A stretch of DNA of 64,000 nucleotides from Papio anubis (Eukaryota > Chordata > Mammalia > Primates > Cercopithecidae), in assembly GCF_008728515.1 (NCBI RefSeq), contig NC_044986.1, positions 54,114,855-54,178,854 on the forward strand, given 5' to 3'. Made by a program: the position numbers and the translations under genes. Within the stretch, counting starts at the first letter, position 1. Each line of letters opens with the position of its first letter. The notes under the pieces are model-generated. The model saw only the letters and a list, made by a program, of their open reading frames with translations. It was not told the origin of the DNA and made no database searches. Shown piece by piece: positions 34,975-47,200 of this stretch.

Positions 34975-35632
34975 TTGTGTTGACATGGATGTGGTGAAAA
35001 GGGAACACTTTTACACTGCTGGTGGGAATGTAAACTAGTACAACCACTATGGAAAACTGTATGAAGATCCCTTAAAGAACTAAAAGTAGAACTACAATTC
35101 GATACAGCAATCCCACTACTGGGTATCTACCCAAAGGAAAAGAAGTCATTATATGAAAAAAACGCATGCACCCACGTGTTTATAGAAGCCCAATTTGCAA
35201 TTGCAAAAATATGAAACCAGCATAAATGCCCATCAACCAATGAGTAGATAAAGAAAATATGGTATACATACCCTGTGGAATACTACTCAGCTATAAACTG
35301 AATTAAATAATGGCCTTTGCAGCAACTTGGATGAAGCTGGAGGTCATTATTCTAAGTGAAGTAACTCAGAAATGGAAAACCAAATGTTGTGTGTTCTCAT
35401 AAGTGGGAGCTAAGCTATGAGGATGCAAAGGCATAAGAACGATACAATGGATTTTAGGGACTAAGGGAGGAAGGATGGGAGGAGGTTGAAGAATAAATGA
35501 CTACATATTGGGTACAGTGTACACTGCTCTGGTGATAGGTGCACCAAAATCTCAGAAATCACCACTATCGAACTTATCCATGTAATCAAACCCCACCTGT
35601 TCCCCAAAACTACTGAAATAATTTTTTTAAAG
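34975..35632 (+). mobile_element. Older L1 (L1PB/L1MA-like) 3' end, truncated
   Basis: Starts GTTGACATGGATGTGGTGAA in the end of ORF2, continues CTACTGGGTATCTACCCAAA and GGAATACTACTCAGCTATAA. It then enters a 3'UTR of older type (TTTTAGGGACTAAGGGAGG, GGTGATAGGTGCACCAAAAT) and ends near TACTGAAATAATTTTTTTAA. The ORF2 tail has several stops. Confidence 0.9.
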
Positions 35633-37529
35633 GTTCACATCTTGGTAAATGGTTTTCGGTCCTAATCCTGTTCTTCACATCCATATTTGTGTTTTCTCAT
35701 CACCAGTAGACATAGATTCCTTTGAGGCAACTACACAGAACATTGGGCAGCTGAGTGCAAAGGACTAAGCCACAGAGCGTATCACATAAGAAATCCCTCC
35801 AGGATGACACGATTGTGGTCAACAGCACACTGGATCATCTCCCTGTTCTGCATCTATTCTCAGGTTCATCAGTGTTCACGAATGTGCTTCCCTCCCTAAC
35901 ATGAAGCACTTCCCTGCTCCTCACTGAGTGGCCCTTCCACGGCAGTGAACAGGTTTCTGGTCTCACCCAACAAAGTTCTCAGTGATAACCTTCAGTCTGA
36001 ATTGAATTATTTATTGTTTTCTTTGTTTGTCAAATTTTCTTTACCTAAAGTGTGTCCTTAATATTAATATTTTAATCACAGCTTTTATACCAAATGTGAA
36101 TTCAGAAAAGTTATTTAATGACTCTGGAGCCCATTTTATTCACCAATAAAGAGATGGTTGGACCAGAAATCTTAGGGCCATTTGCAACTCTACGAATGTA
36201 AGATTCTCTGAATTTTTCTGGATATTTTCTTCTGAAGAGTGAAAAAGTTCCCTGATATAATTGTAAAAATCGTATAAAAACAAAGAAACTAAAGCATGAA
36301 GAGATGATGGAATTTTCCAATTGTTGTGCATAGCCCGTTGTAGAATCAGGAACATAACCTCACCCTGTATACATTCCCTCGAGAAATAATAGCACTTCAT
36401 CCTCTTGCCAGACATTAAAATGCCCTTATGTACCACCTAATAGTAATAACTGTTTAGTCCTGACTTAATGCCGTCTATCAATTCACATTACATTGGCCTG
36501 TTAGCTTCAAAACACCTCACAAGGTTAACTGTGTAATGATTCAATAACATTTATCTAAAGATCAAAATATTATGAGATTATAGTACAGAAAATAATAGGA
36601 ATGTTATGCACTTGTTATAGCTATTCAGCAAAAATAGAAAATGTACAGCTGTGTTACTCTGCTTCCCCTTGTGTGAAATATTTAGCCCAGATAATCGTTA
36701 TTCTCAGATTAATGCCATTCAATTTTACTTAAAATGTTAACGGTGGTTTCCCTCCTTCCTCACTAGGATTCTGACTAATCACACCATATGCCAGAGGGCC
36801 TGATATATGAAGTCACTGGAAGCCATTTACAGGTTTCAGGAAGTTGAGTTTCTTTCAAGATGAGAAGGAAAAAAATCAGTTTTATCTTGTTGTATCAAGA
36901 AACATGGCCTGGAACTCAGATGAGTAGATAGCTTAAATGCATTGCATAATGTTTTCCTTGTTAAGAAATTATAAACCCTGTGCCGAACATACCAGCCCAG
37001 CCACTGATATCCCAGAGAAAACAGGAGTTGTTTCAGGAAGAAGTTGAACTGATCATTATTTTTCTTTCTTCTTGCCTCTGCACTCTTCACTTTACACAAA
37101 CATTCCCTATTAAGTAATTTATCTGCAAAGAAAATCTAAACACACCAAATAATTGCCTTTTTACTTCACTGTAAAAATAAGCAAGCATGTTACTGTCTGG
37201 GTTTCAGAGCCACATCTTTCTCCATCTCCAGTGACAATGGGGCCTCTTTGAGTTGAGTATTGTTTTTTTAATTTCCTCAGGTTTTCACAGATGAAAACAT
37301 GAGTCATGTAGAGGAAGTCAGTCATTACAAGGGCCTCTGTAAACGAATCACCCCGTAAATCTTTCTGGAACCAGCTAACTCTTTCTGAGGGAATGGATAA
37401 ACATTCCTTGCTAACCTGGGCAGAAATAAAGTTCTCAATTATCATTGTTACCAACTGAAAAAAGCAAGAATGGCTTACATATTAGGACTCTCAATAAATA
37501 GTTGTAGGTGTATTTGCTGAAGAATGTTT
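35633..37529. other. Unique stretch, nothing recognised
   Basis: No repeat or exon recognised. Minus-strand frames of 69-98 codons (36111-36436, 36836-37454) lack family features. Confidence 0.45.
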
Positions 37530-37650
37530 ATTTATTCAGTACCTACTATATTTCCAGGACCAGAGAAAATAATTATAAAAAATAAGACATGACATGGGGC
37601 TTCAGGGAATTTATTATACACCTTGGGGGAGCAATGGCATATTTAATATA
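37530..37650 (-). repeat. L2 LINE 3' end fragment
   Basis: TTTATTTATTCAGTACCTAC TATATTTCCAGGACC and GGGGCTTCAGGGAATTTATT resemble the reverse complement of the L2 3' end (ACTATGTGCCAGGC-type sequence). Confidence 0.6.
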
Positions 37651-37752
37651 ATGGGAAATCAATATTAGAAAAAAAAATCACACTTTAAAAGCCTTGTATA
37701 ATAGACTGTAAATTTTTATAGATTTGGAAAGAATTTTTATACATATATATGT

Positions 37753-37850
37753 ATATATATATGCTAGGGTGAACACTGAAAGAAGGCTTTGTTGAAAAAG
37801 TATATACATATGCTAGGATGGATATTGAATGAATGCTTTGTTGAAAAAGC
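37753..37850. repeat. 49-bp tandem duplication
   Basis: Two copies of about 49 bp: the copies beginning ATGCTAGG at 37761 and 37810 each end in GCTTTGTTGAAAAAG. They differ at several positions. The left copy is preceded by an (AT)n tract with ACATATATATGTATATATAT at 37741-37760. Confidence 0.8.
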
Positions 37851-38220
37851 TTCTGTTCATTTATTCTGGGTTACAACATTAGGGTTAACAGGTGAGCAAA
37901 AATCTCAATGGCTCATCCAACATTTATTTCTCACTCACACAAGTGATATCTGAGAGCTGGCTTCAGTTTTGTTCAACGTTTTCTTTACCCAGAGACCCAG
38001 GCTAAAGTAGCAGCCTTATTTTAATCTGCTGGTAGAACAAAGAGATAAAAATACTGAGACTACATGATGCTCTTGAAGTGTCTTCTGTGTCCTAGCATGT
38101 GTTACTTCCATATTCCATTGTCCAAAGCAAGTCACATGGCCAACCCAACCATTAATGAGGTAGCAAATATACTTATCCTACCGGGAAGAGCACAGCAAAT
38201 CACTTAGGAAAAAGTGACAA
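37851..38220. repeat. Unassigned old interspersed repeat
   Basis: The segment with CAGAGACCCAGGCTAAAGTAG, TTACTTCCATATTCCATTGT and CCAAAGCAAGTCACATGGCC resembles a common mammalian repeat containing the CAAGTCACATGGCC motif. I cannot name the family. The boundaries are approximate. Confidence 0.4.
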
Positions 38221-38439
38221 TATATAATCTTCTCAGAGGGAGGAAATGATACAACAATGATACATTAATGTAATTTAACAATACGATACTGCAATCTACC
38301 AAGTGGTATATATATATGGAATATGGTTTTGCACAAGGAAGAATGGAGGAAGGTCATTCTGGAGGTAGAGATTTCAAGAATATCTGGGTCAAAGCATATA
38401 TCTATACTGTTTTTATCTGAGACTCCCAAAGAGACTTCC

Positions 38440-38650
38440 AAAAATATTGTAATAATTTGCATTCCCACTAAAAGTGTGTAAAAGGATCTTTTCAATCCTA
38501 TTTTTTATAAACTGTTCAATGTGCCAATTTGCGAGATAGGAAAAAAATGTTAATTTATGTTCTTATTTCCATTCCTCTGGTTAAGGATGAGCATTTTTCG
38601 TATGTTTTGTGGCTATGTATATATTTCCTATTCATATGCTTTAAGAACAA
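38440..38650 (-). repeat. Old L1M ORF2 fragment
   Basis: TAATAATTTGCATTCCCACT and AAGGATGAGCATTTTTCGTA TG, followed by TTTCCTATTCATATGC, are the reverse complement of the late ORF2 region in old L1 elements. Highly diverged. Confidence 0.6.
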
Positions 38651-39224
38651 TGACCTTTTGGTACAGAAAGAGAATTTATATGGTCTGTTAAAATTCATTG
38701 TAATCTGCTCAGGGGCAGGTTTAGGCATTGGACACAGGGGTCAAGGATGCATACCAAGTGAAGTAACATGTTTCTAGAATTAGGGATTATTTTTTGAGTG
38801 GTATGTGTCAATGTGTCAGAATTTCCTCTGTTTCCTTATTTACTTCCAAATATCACCCCCCTACACACACTCAACTTACTTACCAGACATGGAAAGACAC
38901 CACCTGGGATGAAAATCACAGATTTTAAAATGCTAAATCCTGGCCATGAACATAGTATATCTGATCACTGAGATGAGGATGGACTGCCCTATCTTTGGGG
39001 GTTGCTAGAATGCTGATCTCATATGACTAAAAAAATCACGAATCATTCTTCAACGCCCTTCTCAATTCTCTTACATTTTATTCTCTCTACTCCAACATTT
39101 TCAAAACTGTTTCACATGGAACATTAATCCCATAATGCTACAGGGAAAAACAACAACAACAACAAAAAAGAAATGAAGCAAGGTTATAGTCAAATAAGGT
39201 TGAGAAATACTATGTACTGATACT
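38651..39224. other. Unique sequence with (CAA)n
   Basis: Nothing recognised except a short (CAA)n tract at about 39151-39168. Confidence 0.5.
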
Positions 39225-39430
39225 ATCCTCAAACTCACAAGCTAAATGACCTTGGGCAAGTGACTTTCTTTCTCTGACTTTAGTTAATATATGTGTAAAA
39301 TGGTGTGATAATAACAGTACCTTCCACATAGGTTTGTTGTAAATATTAAATTAGTTAAATCATGCAAAGCACTTAGAATGATGCCTGGCATATAGTTAGT
39401 GTTTAATATGTTTGTTATTGTTATCATCAT
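39225..39430 (+). repeat. MIR SINE, nearly complete
   Basis: Sense MIR: AAATGACCTTGGGCAAGTGA, GTGTAAAATGGTGTGATAAT, TTGTTGTAAATATTAAATTA and TGATGCCTGGCATATAGTTA in consensus order. Confidence 0.85.
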
Positions 39431-40587
39431 TTTATTAGCATTAGTAGCTGCATCTAAAGGCTCTGAAAAAAACTTTGCAGGAAATAAGCTTATTTAACAT
39501 TGCTTAATTCAGATTATCATTAATTAATTTTTACTTAATTTAGAAAATACCATTCTTTTTTTATCTGAATCTTCATATAGAAAATGAATAGCTGGGGGTC
39601 AGGGGACACAGAGACCACGGTCAAGGTCAATAGGAAAAGACATCTTGTAATTTGTGTTTAACCTCAAGTTTTCCCACAAGTGCCAGCCCAAAGAACAGCT
39701 TCTGCCTCTTCTGTAGGAGAAGAGACACTTGATACACCCTATCCACATGCAATGTCAAGCATTACAATTATCTCTGCTACCACATAATAAAAGGAAAATT
39801 AAAAATAACTTGAGTTCCTACATTTCATGTTCTTCTTGTTGTATCAAAAGATAACTATTTCTGAACACATTATGAATAGCGAATAATTCTTGCTGGAAAA
39901 TTTCAAGAGGAAAGAGATGATCCTTTCCCTTGTCATGCTCTCAGTGATAAATAAGGCACAGAATTCTTTTCTCCAAGGGCGAGATCTGACTTCTTTTATT
40001 TGGAAGCCAGGGCAGCATTAAATGAAACATTTATTTCCTTGACATCAGCAACAACTGCCTGAAATTTCTTCTGCAGGACACAGACTTGCCCTACCTGCCT
40101 GCTCTTGCCATGTTCGTTTCATAACAAGTAAGTATGCTCTGTCCTTAGCAAAAAGGAGAATGTCTCAGGGGATACTCAGAATGGGCCACCAGGTTGGCCC
40201 TAGTGCATTTGTGTCACTGAGTTCACCCAGATACTCAAGAGACCAACTGCTGCTTGCCAGCCGGACCAAGTAAATACTGGGAACTTGGGACCTCCTATGT
40301 TATTCGAAGAAGGTAATTGAAAAAACTGAATTTTTTCCTTTATCAGAAAACACATGAAATATACATTTAATCGGGGATTTTAATTTATTCAAACTATAAA
40401 AATCACTTTTGACAAGTATCTTTTTAATTTGATTTTTAACAGTAAGTAAACATATAAGGATTATTAAATATTACAAACCAAACCAGAAACTATCTGATTG
40501 ACTGCTGTCAGTATTTCTCAAAAGTAAAGATGCCCTAGACCTAATGTTAATGGTTGTCTAAGTTTAAAATAAAGGAATGAACTCATG
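39431..40587. other. Unique sequence, nothing recognised
   Basis: No coding region or repeat family recognised. Confidence 0.45.
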
Positions 40588-41174
40588 TGTCACTTTTTTA
40601 TTGCAGCTATGACAAATTACCAAAAACTTGACAGCTTAAAACAATATCCACTTATGATCTCACAGTTCTCTGGGTAGAAGTCCAACACACATCTCACTGG
40701 CCTAAAATTAAAGTGTCAGCAAGGCTACATTTCTTACTAGAGGCCACAGGGAAGACTCCACTTCTAAACTCATTCATATTGTTGACTGAGTTGAGCTCCT
40801 TTCATTCCTTTCATTTGTAGAACTTAGGACCTCATTTCCTTGCTGACTGTCAGTGGGGAACTGCCCTCTCTCCAGTCCTTACACACAACCTCCCTACATC
40901 TCAAAACCAGCAACGACGATGCATCAAATCCTTCACCTGCTTGGAATCTGACTTCCTTCTCCTCTCTCTTACTCAACCAAAGAGAGTTTTCTGCTTCTAA
41001 AGGCTCATGTGACTATATAAATCCAACACAGATAATCCAGGATAATCTCCCTATTTTAACAACTGCTACCTTAATTACAGCTGCAAAGTCCTTTTTGTCA
41101 TAACAGGTAACATATTCATAGGATTAGGAACGTCTTGGAGAGGCAGAGGGCAGTATTATTCATTCTACCATAAC
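40588..41174 (-). repeat. MLT1-type (MaLR) LTR
   Basis: Reverse-complement LTR: ATTGCAGCTATGACAAATTA CC, ACTTGACAGCTTAAAACAAT, CAGTTCTCTGGGTAGAAGTC, TAATTACAGCTGCAAAGTCC and GGTAACATATTCATAGG, ending CATTCTACCATAAC. This is the order in MLT1-class LTRs read backwards. An 87-codon plus-strand frame at 40840-41103 is inside it. Confidence 0.75.
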
Positions 41175-41559
41175 TAGTGTTAATTTAAAACTAGACTGCT
41201 TTTCTCTTCAAGAAGAAAACAACCACACATTTTCCTATAGGGAGAAAGCACATTGTTTTGCTGATTTTGAGATCATTTTTCTTATCTTATTTGGACTTAA
41301 TTATCAATGGAAAAGGCCATGCTTTAGGTATTGACCTCCCTTAATTAGCACAGTTTCCTAGTCATCCAGATGCTTCTACTCGCAGCAGTTTTAGTACACA
41401 TATATTTTAGGGGCCAGGCTTTAGCCCACTGAGAGGATAATCACCACTCTGTCATGATAAACTCTCCTCTGGGAATTCTCCAGTTTTTTTAGGCGGAACT
41501 CTATCACAACACAGATCCTTTTTGAAAGTCTGTAACATTCACATTTCCATCACACACCT
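41175..41559. other. Unique sequence
   Basis: Nothing recognised. Confidence 0.5.
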
Positions 41560-41700
41560 TTCATCACCACTAGATGGAAGGTATATGATGGCAAGTTTTT
41601 ATGTCTTGTTCACCATGAATCACCAGTGCCAAGCACAGTGCCTGGTCCAAAGAAGTGTCCAGTGAATTCTGGTTGAGGAAAATAATGAATGAACACAACA
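41560..41700 (+). repeat. L2 LINE 3' end
   Basis: TATGTCTTGTTCACCATGAA TCACCAGTGCC, AGCACAGTGCCTGGTCC and a GAATGAAC end are the L2 3' terminus in sense orientation. Confidence 0.75.
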
Positions 41701-42035
41701 GTTTAAGGAAGAACTTGGATAGAATCAATGAAAGTAAACTGCAAACAAATTTTCATAGACTGTGAAACATTTGATACACCAAATGGGTCCTGAAAGATTT
41801 CAGCCAGATTCACTACTTGTTTAAAGATAAGAGTGTAAACTCATTGGGATGAAATTTGCATTGCTGGAGTTTTAAACTTCCATTCCTATCTTAACATACA
41901 TCAAAGAGTAGCTGAATCAACTCCTAGGTCACATCTACTACACAATAACCATGTACTCAATAACGAAGTAAGTTGAGTCAGAACTCAAGTAAGGCCAACT
42001 TTTTAGATTTTACTAACTAAAATATGTAGCTAATC
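41701..42035. other. Unique sequence
   Basis: Nothing recognised. Confidence 0.5.
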
Positions 42036-42480
42036 AAATGGCCATACTTATGGCTATGATTTATTACAGAGGACACAAAGCAAAATCAGAAAAGAGAAAA
42101 TGTACAAAGGGCAAAGTCCAGAGGAAACCAGGTGCAAGTTTCCAACGGTCCTCTCCTAGTGGAGTGCCGAATTCCGCAGCAATTACTGTGACAATATGTG
42201 TGAAATGTTGTCTACCAAGAAAGCTCATCAGAGACTTAGTGCCCAAGGTATTTATTGCAGCTGGTCACCCAAGTACCCACTGCTTAGCATGTACCAAAAT
42301 TTCCACACTCCCAGAGGAAAGCAGGTGTTTAGCACAAACCACATTGTTTGCATTTTTAGTGCAATGAGTCACTCTGGTCACTTAGTGTGATGGGAACCCT
42401 CCCAAAATCCAAGTTCCCAGATGCCAGGCAAGGATCATTCCTGTAAGCAGGCTTTTTAAACGATAATAGCCAGGGCTGCT
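42036..42480. repeat. Probable ERVL-class LTR (MLT2-like)
   Basis: GGGCAAAGTCCAGAGGAAAC CAGGTGCAAG, GTTGTCTACCAAGAAAGCTC, GCATGTACCAAAATTTCCAC and GAAAGCAGGTGTTTAGCAC resemble a known repeated LTR of MLT2 type. The strand and exact family are uncertain. Overlapping frames of 60-109 codons on both strands lie within it. Confidence 0.45.
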
Positions 42481-43249
42481 ATATTAACAGAACAATAATA
42501 AACACATTCTACACAACATTGTAGAATTTCTATAAATGTCTATGATTTTCCGCCTTCACTTGCTGAACAATGTATGTTTCATTTTCCCATTGTTCCTAAA
42601 GATTTGAGTCTTGCATATATTCTGAGAATGAGTGCTGATGCTGATAAATAAACAGAGAATCATTCACAAAGAAATCTTTATGACAAAACTGGGTAGCATT
42701 AAAATACTGATAAATTTTACAGTGAGTTTTGGAAATAAATCTGTGTGGCATCAAAAAAGATGAATACTATGGCATTAATAGGTAGCTCTGAAATATGTAT
42801 CAATTTAAATTCAATAATGAATAATCTCTTCCTTAAAGTGATATATTTTTATGCTGGATGTCTGAAGAAACATTTAAGAAAATAAATACTTATAAATGCA
42901 TGAAGAAGAAGGTTCATGTAAAAAAAAGCAAAATATTTTAAATTATAAAAGCTAAAATTTTGAGCAGATAATTCAGCTTAAATACATGTACTTACACTAG
43001 TGTGACATCTTTTTTGTATTAACTTGGTATACAATTGTGGGCATATGATTTGCATATTTTATTAATGTTCTTCCTCCCTACACTTTAACAATATCTATTT
43101 ATTTGTATCACAAAAATTAGAATTTATCATCCATAAAATTCTGGGCAACATTAACCTTTGTGCTCACTATGAAAAATAAAAATAAAAAATAATAATATTA
43201 GCAAGATTTAAAATGAACATTTACCTATTAAAGAGAACATGTTTTATTA
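42481..43249. other. Unique AT-rich stretch
   Basis: AT-rich with short A runs. Nothing recognised. Confidence 0.5.
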
Positions 43250-43510
43250 ATTTATTCAGCATTTCCTAAGCAAATACTATATGTCTGAAACTGCTAGGAA
43301 ATGAAGAAAAGTACTGACTAAAATAATAGATTCTTCCCTCAAAGAGCTAACCTCTAATGGGAGAAATAGACTTTTGAACAAATGAATTTAGTTAGTGCAA
43401 TACTACCTGAACAGAGGTGTGTGCTAGGGGTTACATAAACTCACAGAGAATAAGATTTGAGTTTTGAACAATGGGAAGTTTGTTTGGCAGACAGAAGAAA
43501 GAATAGCACA
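43250..43510 (-). repeat. L2 LINE 3' region fragment
   Basis: TTTATTCAGCATTTCCTAAG CAAATACTATATG, TTCTTCCCTCAAAGAGCTAA CCTCTAATGGGAG and the following acceptor-like blocks are the reverse complement of the L2 3' end. Confidence 0.65.
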
Positions 43511-44092
43511 CAAGGGAAGCTCCTCAAGGCAGACTCCAAGCTTCCTGAGTGCAGTGCTGTTACCCCTGCTCCTTGTCCCAGCCCCAGTGCCAGGAGCTCG
43601 ACATCCCTGCCGCTGCACATTTCCCCTTCCCTCCAGAGCTCTCTATTGTTATTCAGCCTGCAGGGTCCCTGTTTCTGGCAAAGGCCTTTCCAACTCTGAT
43701 ACCCCAGGGCCCACTCCCTCTTGCAGTTTCAAGCCTTTCTCCTATAGTTATGCCCCTCTCTACTGCATTTTGAATTTCTCCCTCTCCACTGAGTTACTCC
43801 CAGAGAACATAGAGATGCTTTCATGTTTCCCATCTTTAAAAGGACAAAAATACAAAAATATCAAAAAAAAAAAAATTCCTTGGGTCCACCCACTCATCTG
43901 CTCCTCCAATACCTATTTCATTTCTCAAAAATTTCACAAGTGTTGACCAGATTTAGTCTCCACTTTCACATCTCCTATTTGCTCTTTTTAAATTTAATTA
44001 GATGTTTCAAAGTGAAAACTGGAAATTACTTTATCAGCAAATACATGCACCCATGTCCCAGGACTTAAAATTTTTGTGAACTTTTTCCAAAA
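43511..44092. other. Unassigned pyrimidine-rich segment
   Basis: Contains the longest plus-strand frame outside L1 in this part (160 codons, 43464-43946). Its second half is low-complexity (KYKNIKKKK from an A-rich tract). No domain or family recognised, so not called as a gene. The base composition is higher in C and T than the surroundings. Confidence 0.4.
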
Positions 44093-44299
44093 TTTTTTTT
44101 TATTACTATACTTTAAGTTCTGGGATACGTGTGCAGAACGTGCAGGTTTGTGACATAGGTAAACACATGCCATGGTGGTTTGCTGTACCCATTGACCCGT
44201 CATCTACATTAGGTATTTCTCCTAATGCTATGCGTCCCCTAACCCTCCTACCCGACAGACCCTGATGTTCCCCTCCCTGTGTCCATGTGTTCTCGTTGT
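44093..44299 (-). repeat. 3'UTR of the minus-strand L1
   Basis: From the ORF2 stop to the poly(A) tail, which reads as a T run at 44093-44101 on the plus strand. TATACTTTAAGTTCTGGGAT marks the L1 3' end. Confidence 0.85.
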
Positions 44300-47200
44300 T
44301 CAGCTCCCTCTTATGAGTGAAAACATGCAGTGTTTGGTTTTCTGTTCTTGTGTTAGTTTGCTGAGAATGACAGATGGTTTCCAGCTTCATCCATGTTCCT
44401 GCAAAGGACGAGAACTCATCCTTTTTTATGGCTGCATAGTATTCCATGGGGTATATGTGTCACATTTTCTTTATCTAGTCTATCATTGATGGGCATTTGG
44501 GTTGGTTCCAATTCTTTGCTATTGTGAACTGTACTGCAATAAACATATGTGTACATGTGTCTTTATAGTAGATGGTTTATAATCCTTTGGGTATATACCC
44601 AGTAATGGGATTGCTGGGTCAAATGTTATTTCTGGTTCTAGATCGTTGTGGAATTGCCACAATGTCTTCCACAATCGTTGAACTAATTTACACTCCCACC
44701 AACAGTGTAAAAGCATTTCTATTTCTCCACATCCTCTCCAGCATCTATTGTTTCCTGACTTTTTAATGATCAACATTCTAATTGAAGTGAGACGGTATCT
44801 CATTGTGGTTTTGATCTGCATTTCTCTAATGACCAGTGATGATGAGCTTTTTTTCATATGCTTGTTGACCGCATAAATGTTTTCTTTTGAGAAGTGTCTG
44901 TTCATATCCTTTGCCCACTTTTTGATGGGGTTGTTTTCTTCTTGTAAATTTGTTTAACTTCTTTGTAGATTCTGGATATTAGCCCTTTGTCAGATGGGTA
45001 GATTGCAAAAATTTTCTCCCATTCTGTAGGTTGCCTGTTCATTCTGATGACAGTTTCTTTTGCTGTGTGGAAGCTCTTTAGTTTAATTAGATCCCATTTG
45101 TCAGTTTTGGCTTTTGTTGCCATTGGTTTTGGTGTTTTAGTCATGAAGTTTTTGTCCATGCCCATGTCCTAAATGGTATTGACTGAGTTTTCTTCTAGGG
45201 TTTTTATGGTTCTAGGTCTTAGGTTTAAGTCTTTAATCCATCTTGAGTTAATTTTTGTATAAGGTGTGAGGAAGGGGTCCAGTTTCAGTTTTCTTCATGG
45301 GGCTAGCCAGTTTTCCCAGCACCATTTATTAAATAGGGAATCCTTTCCCCATTGCTTGTTTTTGTCAGATTTGTAAAAGGTCAGATGGTTGTAGATGTGT
45401 GATGTCATTTCTGAAGCCTCTGTTCTGTTCCATTGGTCTATATATCTGTTTTAGTACCACTACCATGCTGTTTTGGTTACTGTAGCCTTGTAGTATAATT
45501 TGAAGTCAGGTAGTGTGATGCCTCCAGCTTTGTTCTTTTTGCTTAGAATTGTCTTGGCTATGTGGAATGTTTTTTGGTTCCATATGAAATTTAAAGTAGT
45601 TTTTTCTAATTCTGTGAAGAAAGTCATTGCTAGCTTGATGGGGATAGCACTGAATCTATAGATTACTTTTGGCAGTATGGACATCTTCATGATATTGCTT
45701 CTTCCTGTCCGTGAGCATGGAATGTTTGTCCATTTGCTTGTGTTCTCTCTTATTTCCTTGAGCAGTGATTTATTGTTCTCCTCAAAGAGGTCCTTCACAT
45801 CCCTTGTAAGTTGGATTCCTAGATATTTTATTATTTTTGTAGCAATTGTGAATGAGAGTTCACTCATGCTTTGGCTCTCTGTTTGTCTATTTTTTCATGT
45901 ATAGGAATGCTTGTGATTTTTGCACATTGATTTTGTATCCTGAGACTTGCTAAAGTTGCTTATCAGCTTAAGGAGATTTGAGGCTAAGACCATGGGGTTT
46001 TCTAAATATGCAATCATGTCATCTGCAAACAGACAATCTGACTTCCTTTCTTCCTATTTGAATACCTTTATTTCTTTCTCTTGCCTGATTGCCCTGGTCA
46101 GAACTTCCAATACTATGTTGAATAGGAGTGGTGAGAGAGGGCATCCTTGTCTTGTGCTGGTTTTCAAAGGGAATGCTTCCAGTTTTTGCCCATTCAGTAT
46201 GATGTTGGCTGTGGGTTTGTCATAAATAGCTCTTATTATTTTGAGATATATTCCATCAATATATAGTTTATTGAGAGTTTTTAGCATGAAGGGCTGTTGA
46301 ATTTTGTCTAAGACCTTTTCTGCATCTATTAAGATAATAATGTGATTTTTGTCATTGTTTCTGTTTATGTGATGGATTACGTTTATTGATTTGTGTATGC
46401 TATACTAGCCTTGCATCCCAGGGATGAAGCCCACTTGATCATGGTGAATAAGCTTTTTGATGTGCTGCTGGATTCGGTTTGCCAGTATTTTAGAGAGGAT
46501 TTTCACATCGATGTTCATCAGGGATGTTGGCCTGAAATTTTCTTTTTTTGTTGTGTCTCTGCCAGGTTTTGGTATCAGGACGATGCTGGCCTCATAAAAT
46601 GAGTTAGGGAGGATCCTCTCTTTTTCTATTGATTGGAATAGTTTCAGAAGTAATGGTACCAGCTCCTCTTTGTACCTCTAGTAGAATTCGGATGTGAATC
46701 CATCTGGTCCTGGACATTTTTGGTTGGTAGACTATTAATTACTGCCTCAATTTCAGAACTTGTTATTGGTCTATTCAGGGATTCGACTTCTTCCTGGTTT
46801 AGACTTCAGAGGGTGAATGTGTCCAGGAATTTATCCATTTCTGCTAGATTTTCTAGTTTATTTGCGTAGAGGTGTTTATAGTATTCTCTGATGGTAGTTT
46901 GTATTTCTGTGGGCTCAGTGGTGATATCCACTTTATCATTTCTTATTGCATCTATTTGATTCTTCTCTCTTTTCTTCTTTATTAGTCTGGCTAGCTGTTT
47001 ATCTATTTTGCTGATCTTTTCAAAACACCAGATCCTGGATTCATTGATTTTTTTTGAAGGGTTCTTCTCCATCTCCATGGAGATGGAGATGTCTCTATCT
47101 CCATCAGTTCTGCTCTGATCTTAGCTATTTCTTGTCTTCTGCTAGCTTTTGAATTTGTTTGCTCTTGCTTCTCTAGTTCTTTTAATTGTGATGTTAGGGT

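Noticed and set aside
43464..43946. 160-codon plus-strand frame with a signal-peptide-like segment
   Set aside because: No domain, several overlapping frames of similar length, and a low-complexity lysine run from an A tract; probably chance in pyrimidine-rich DNA.
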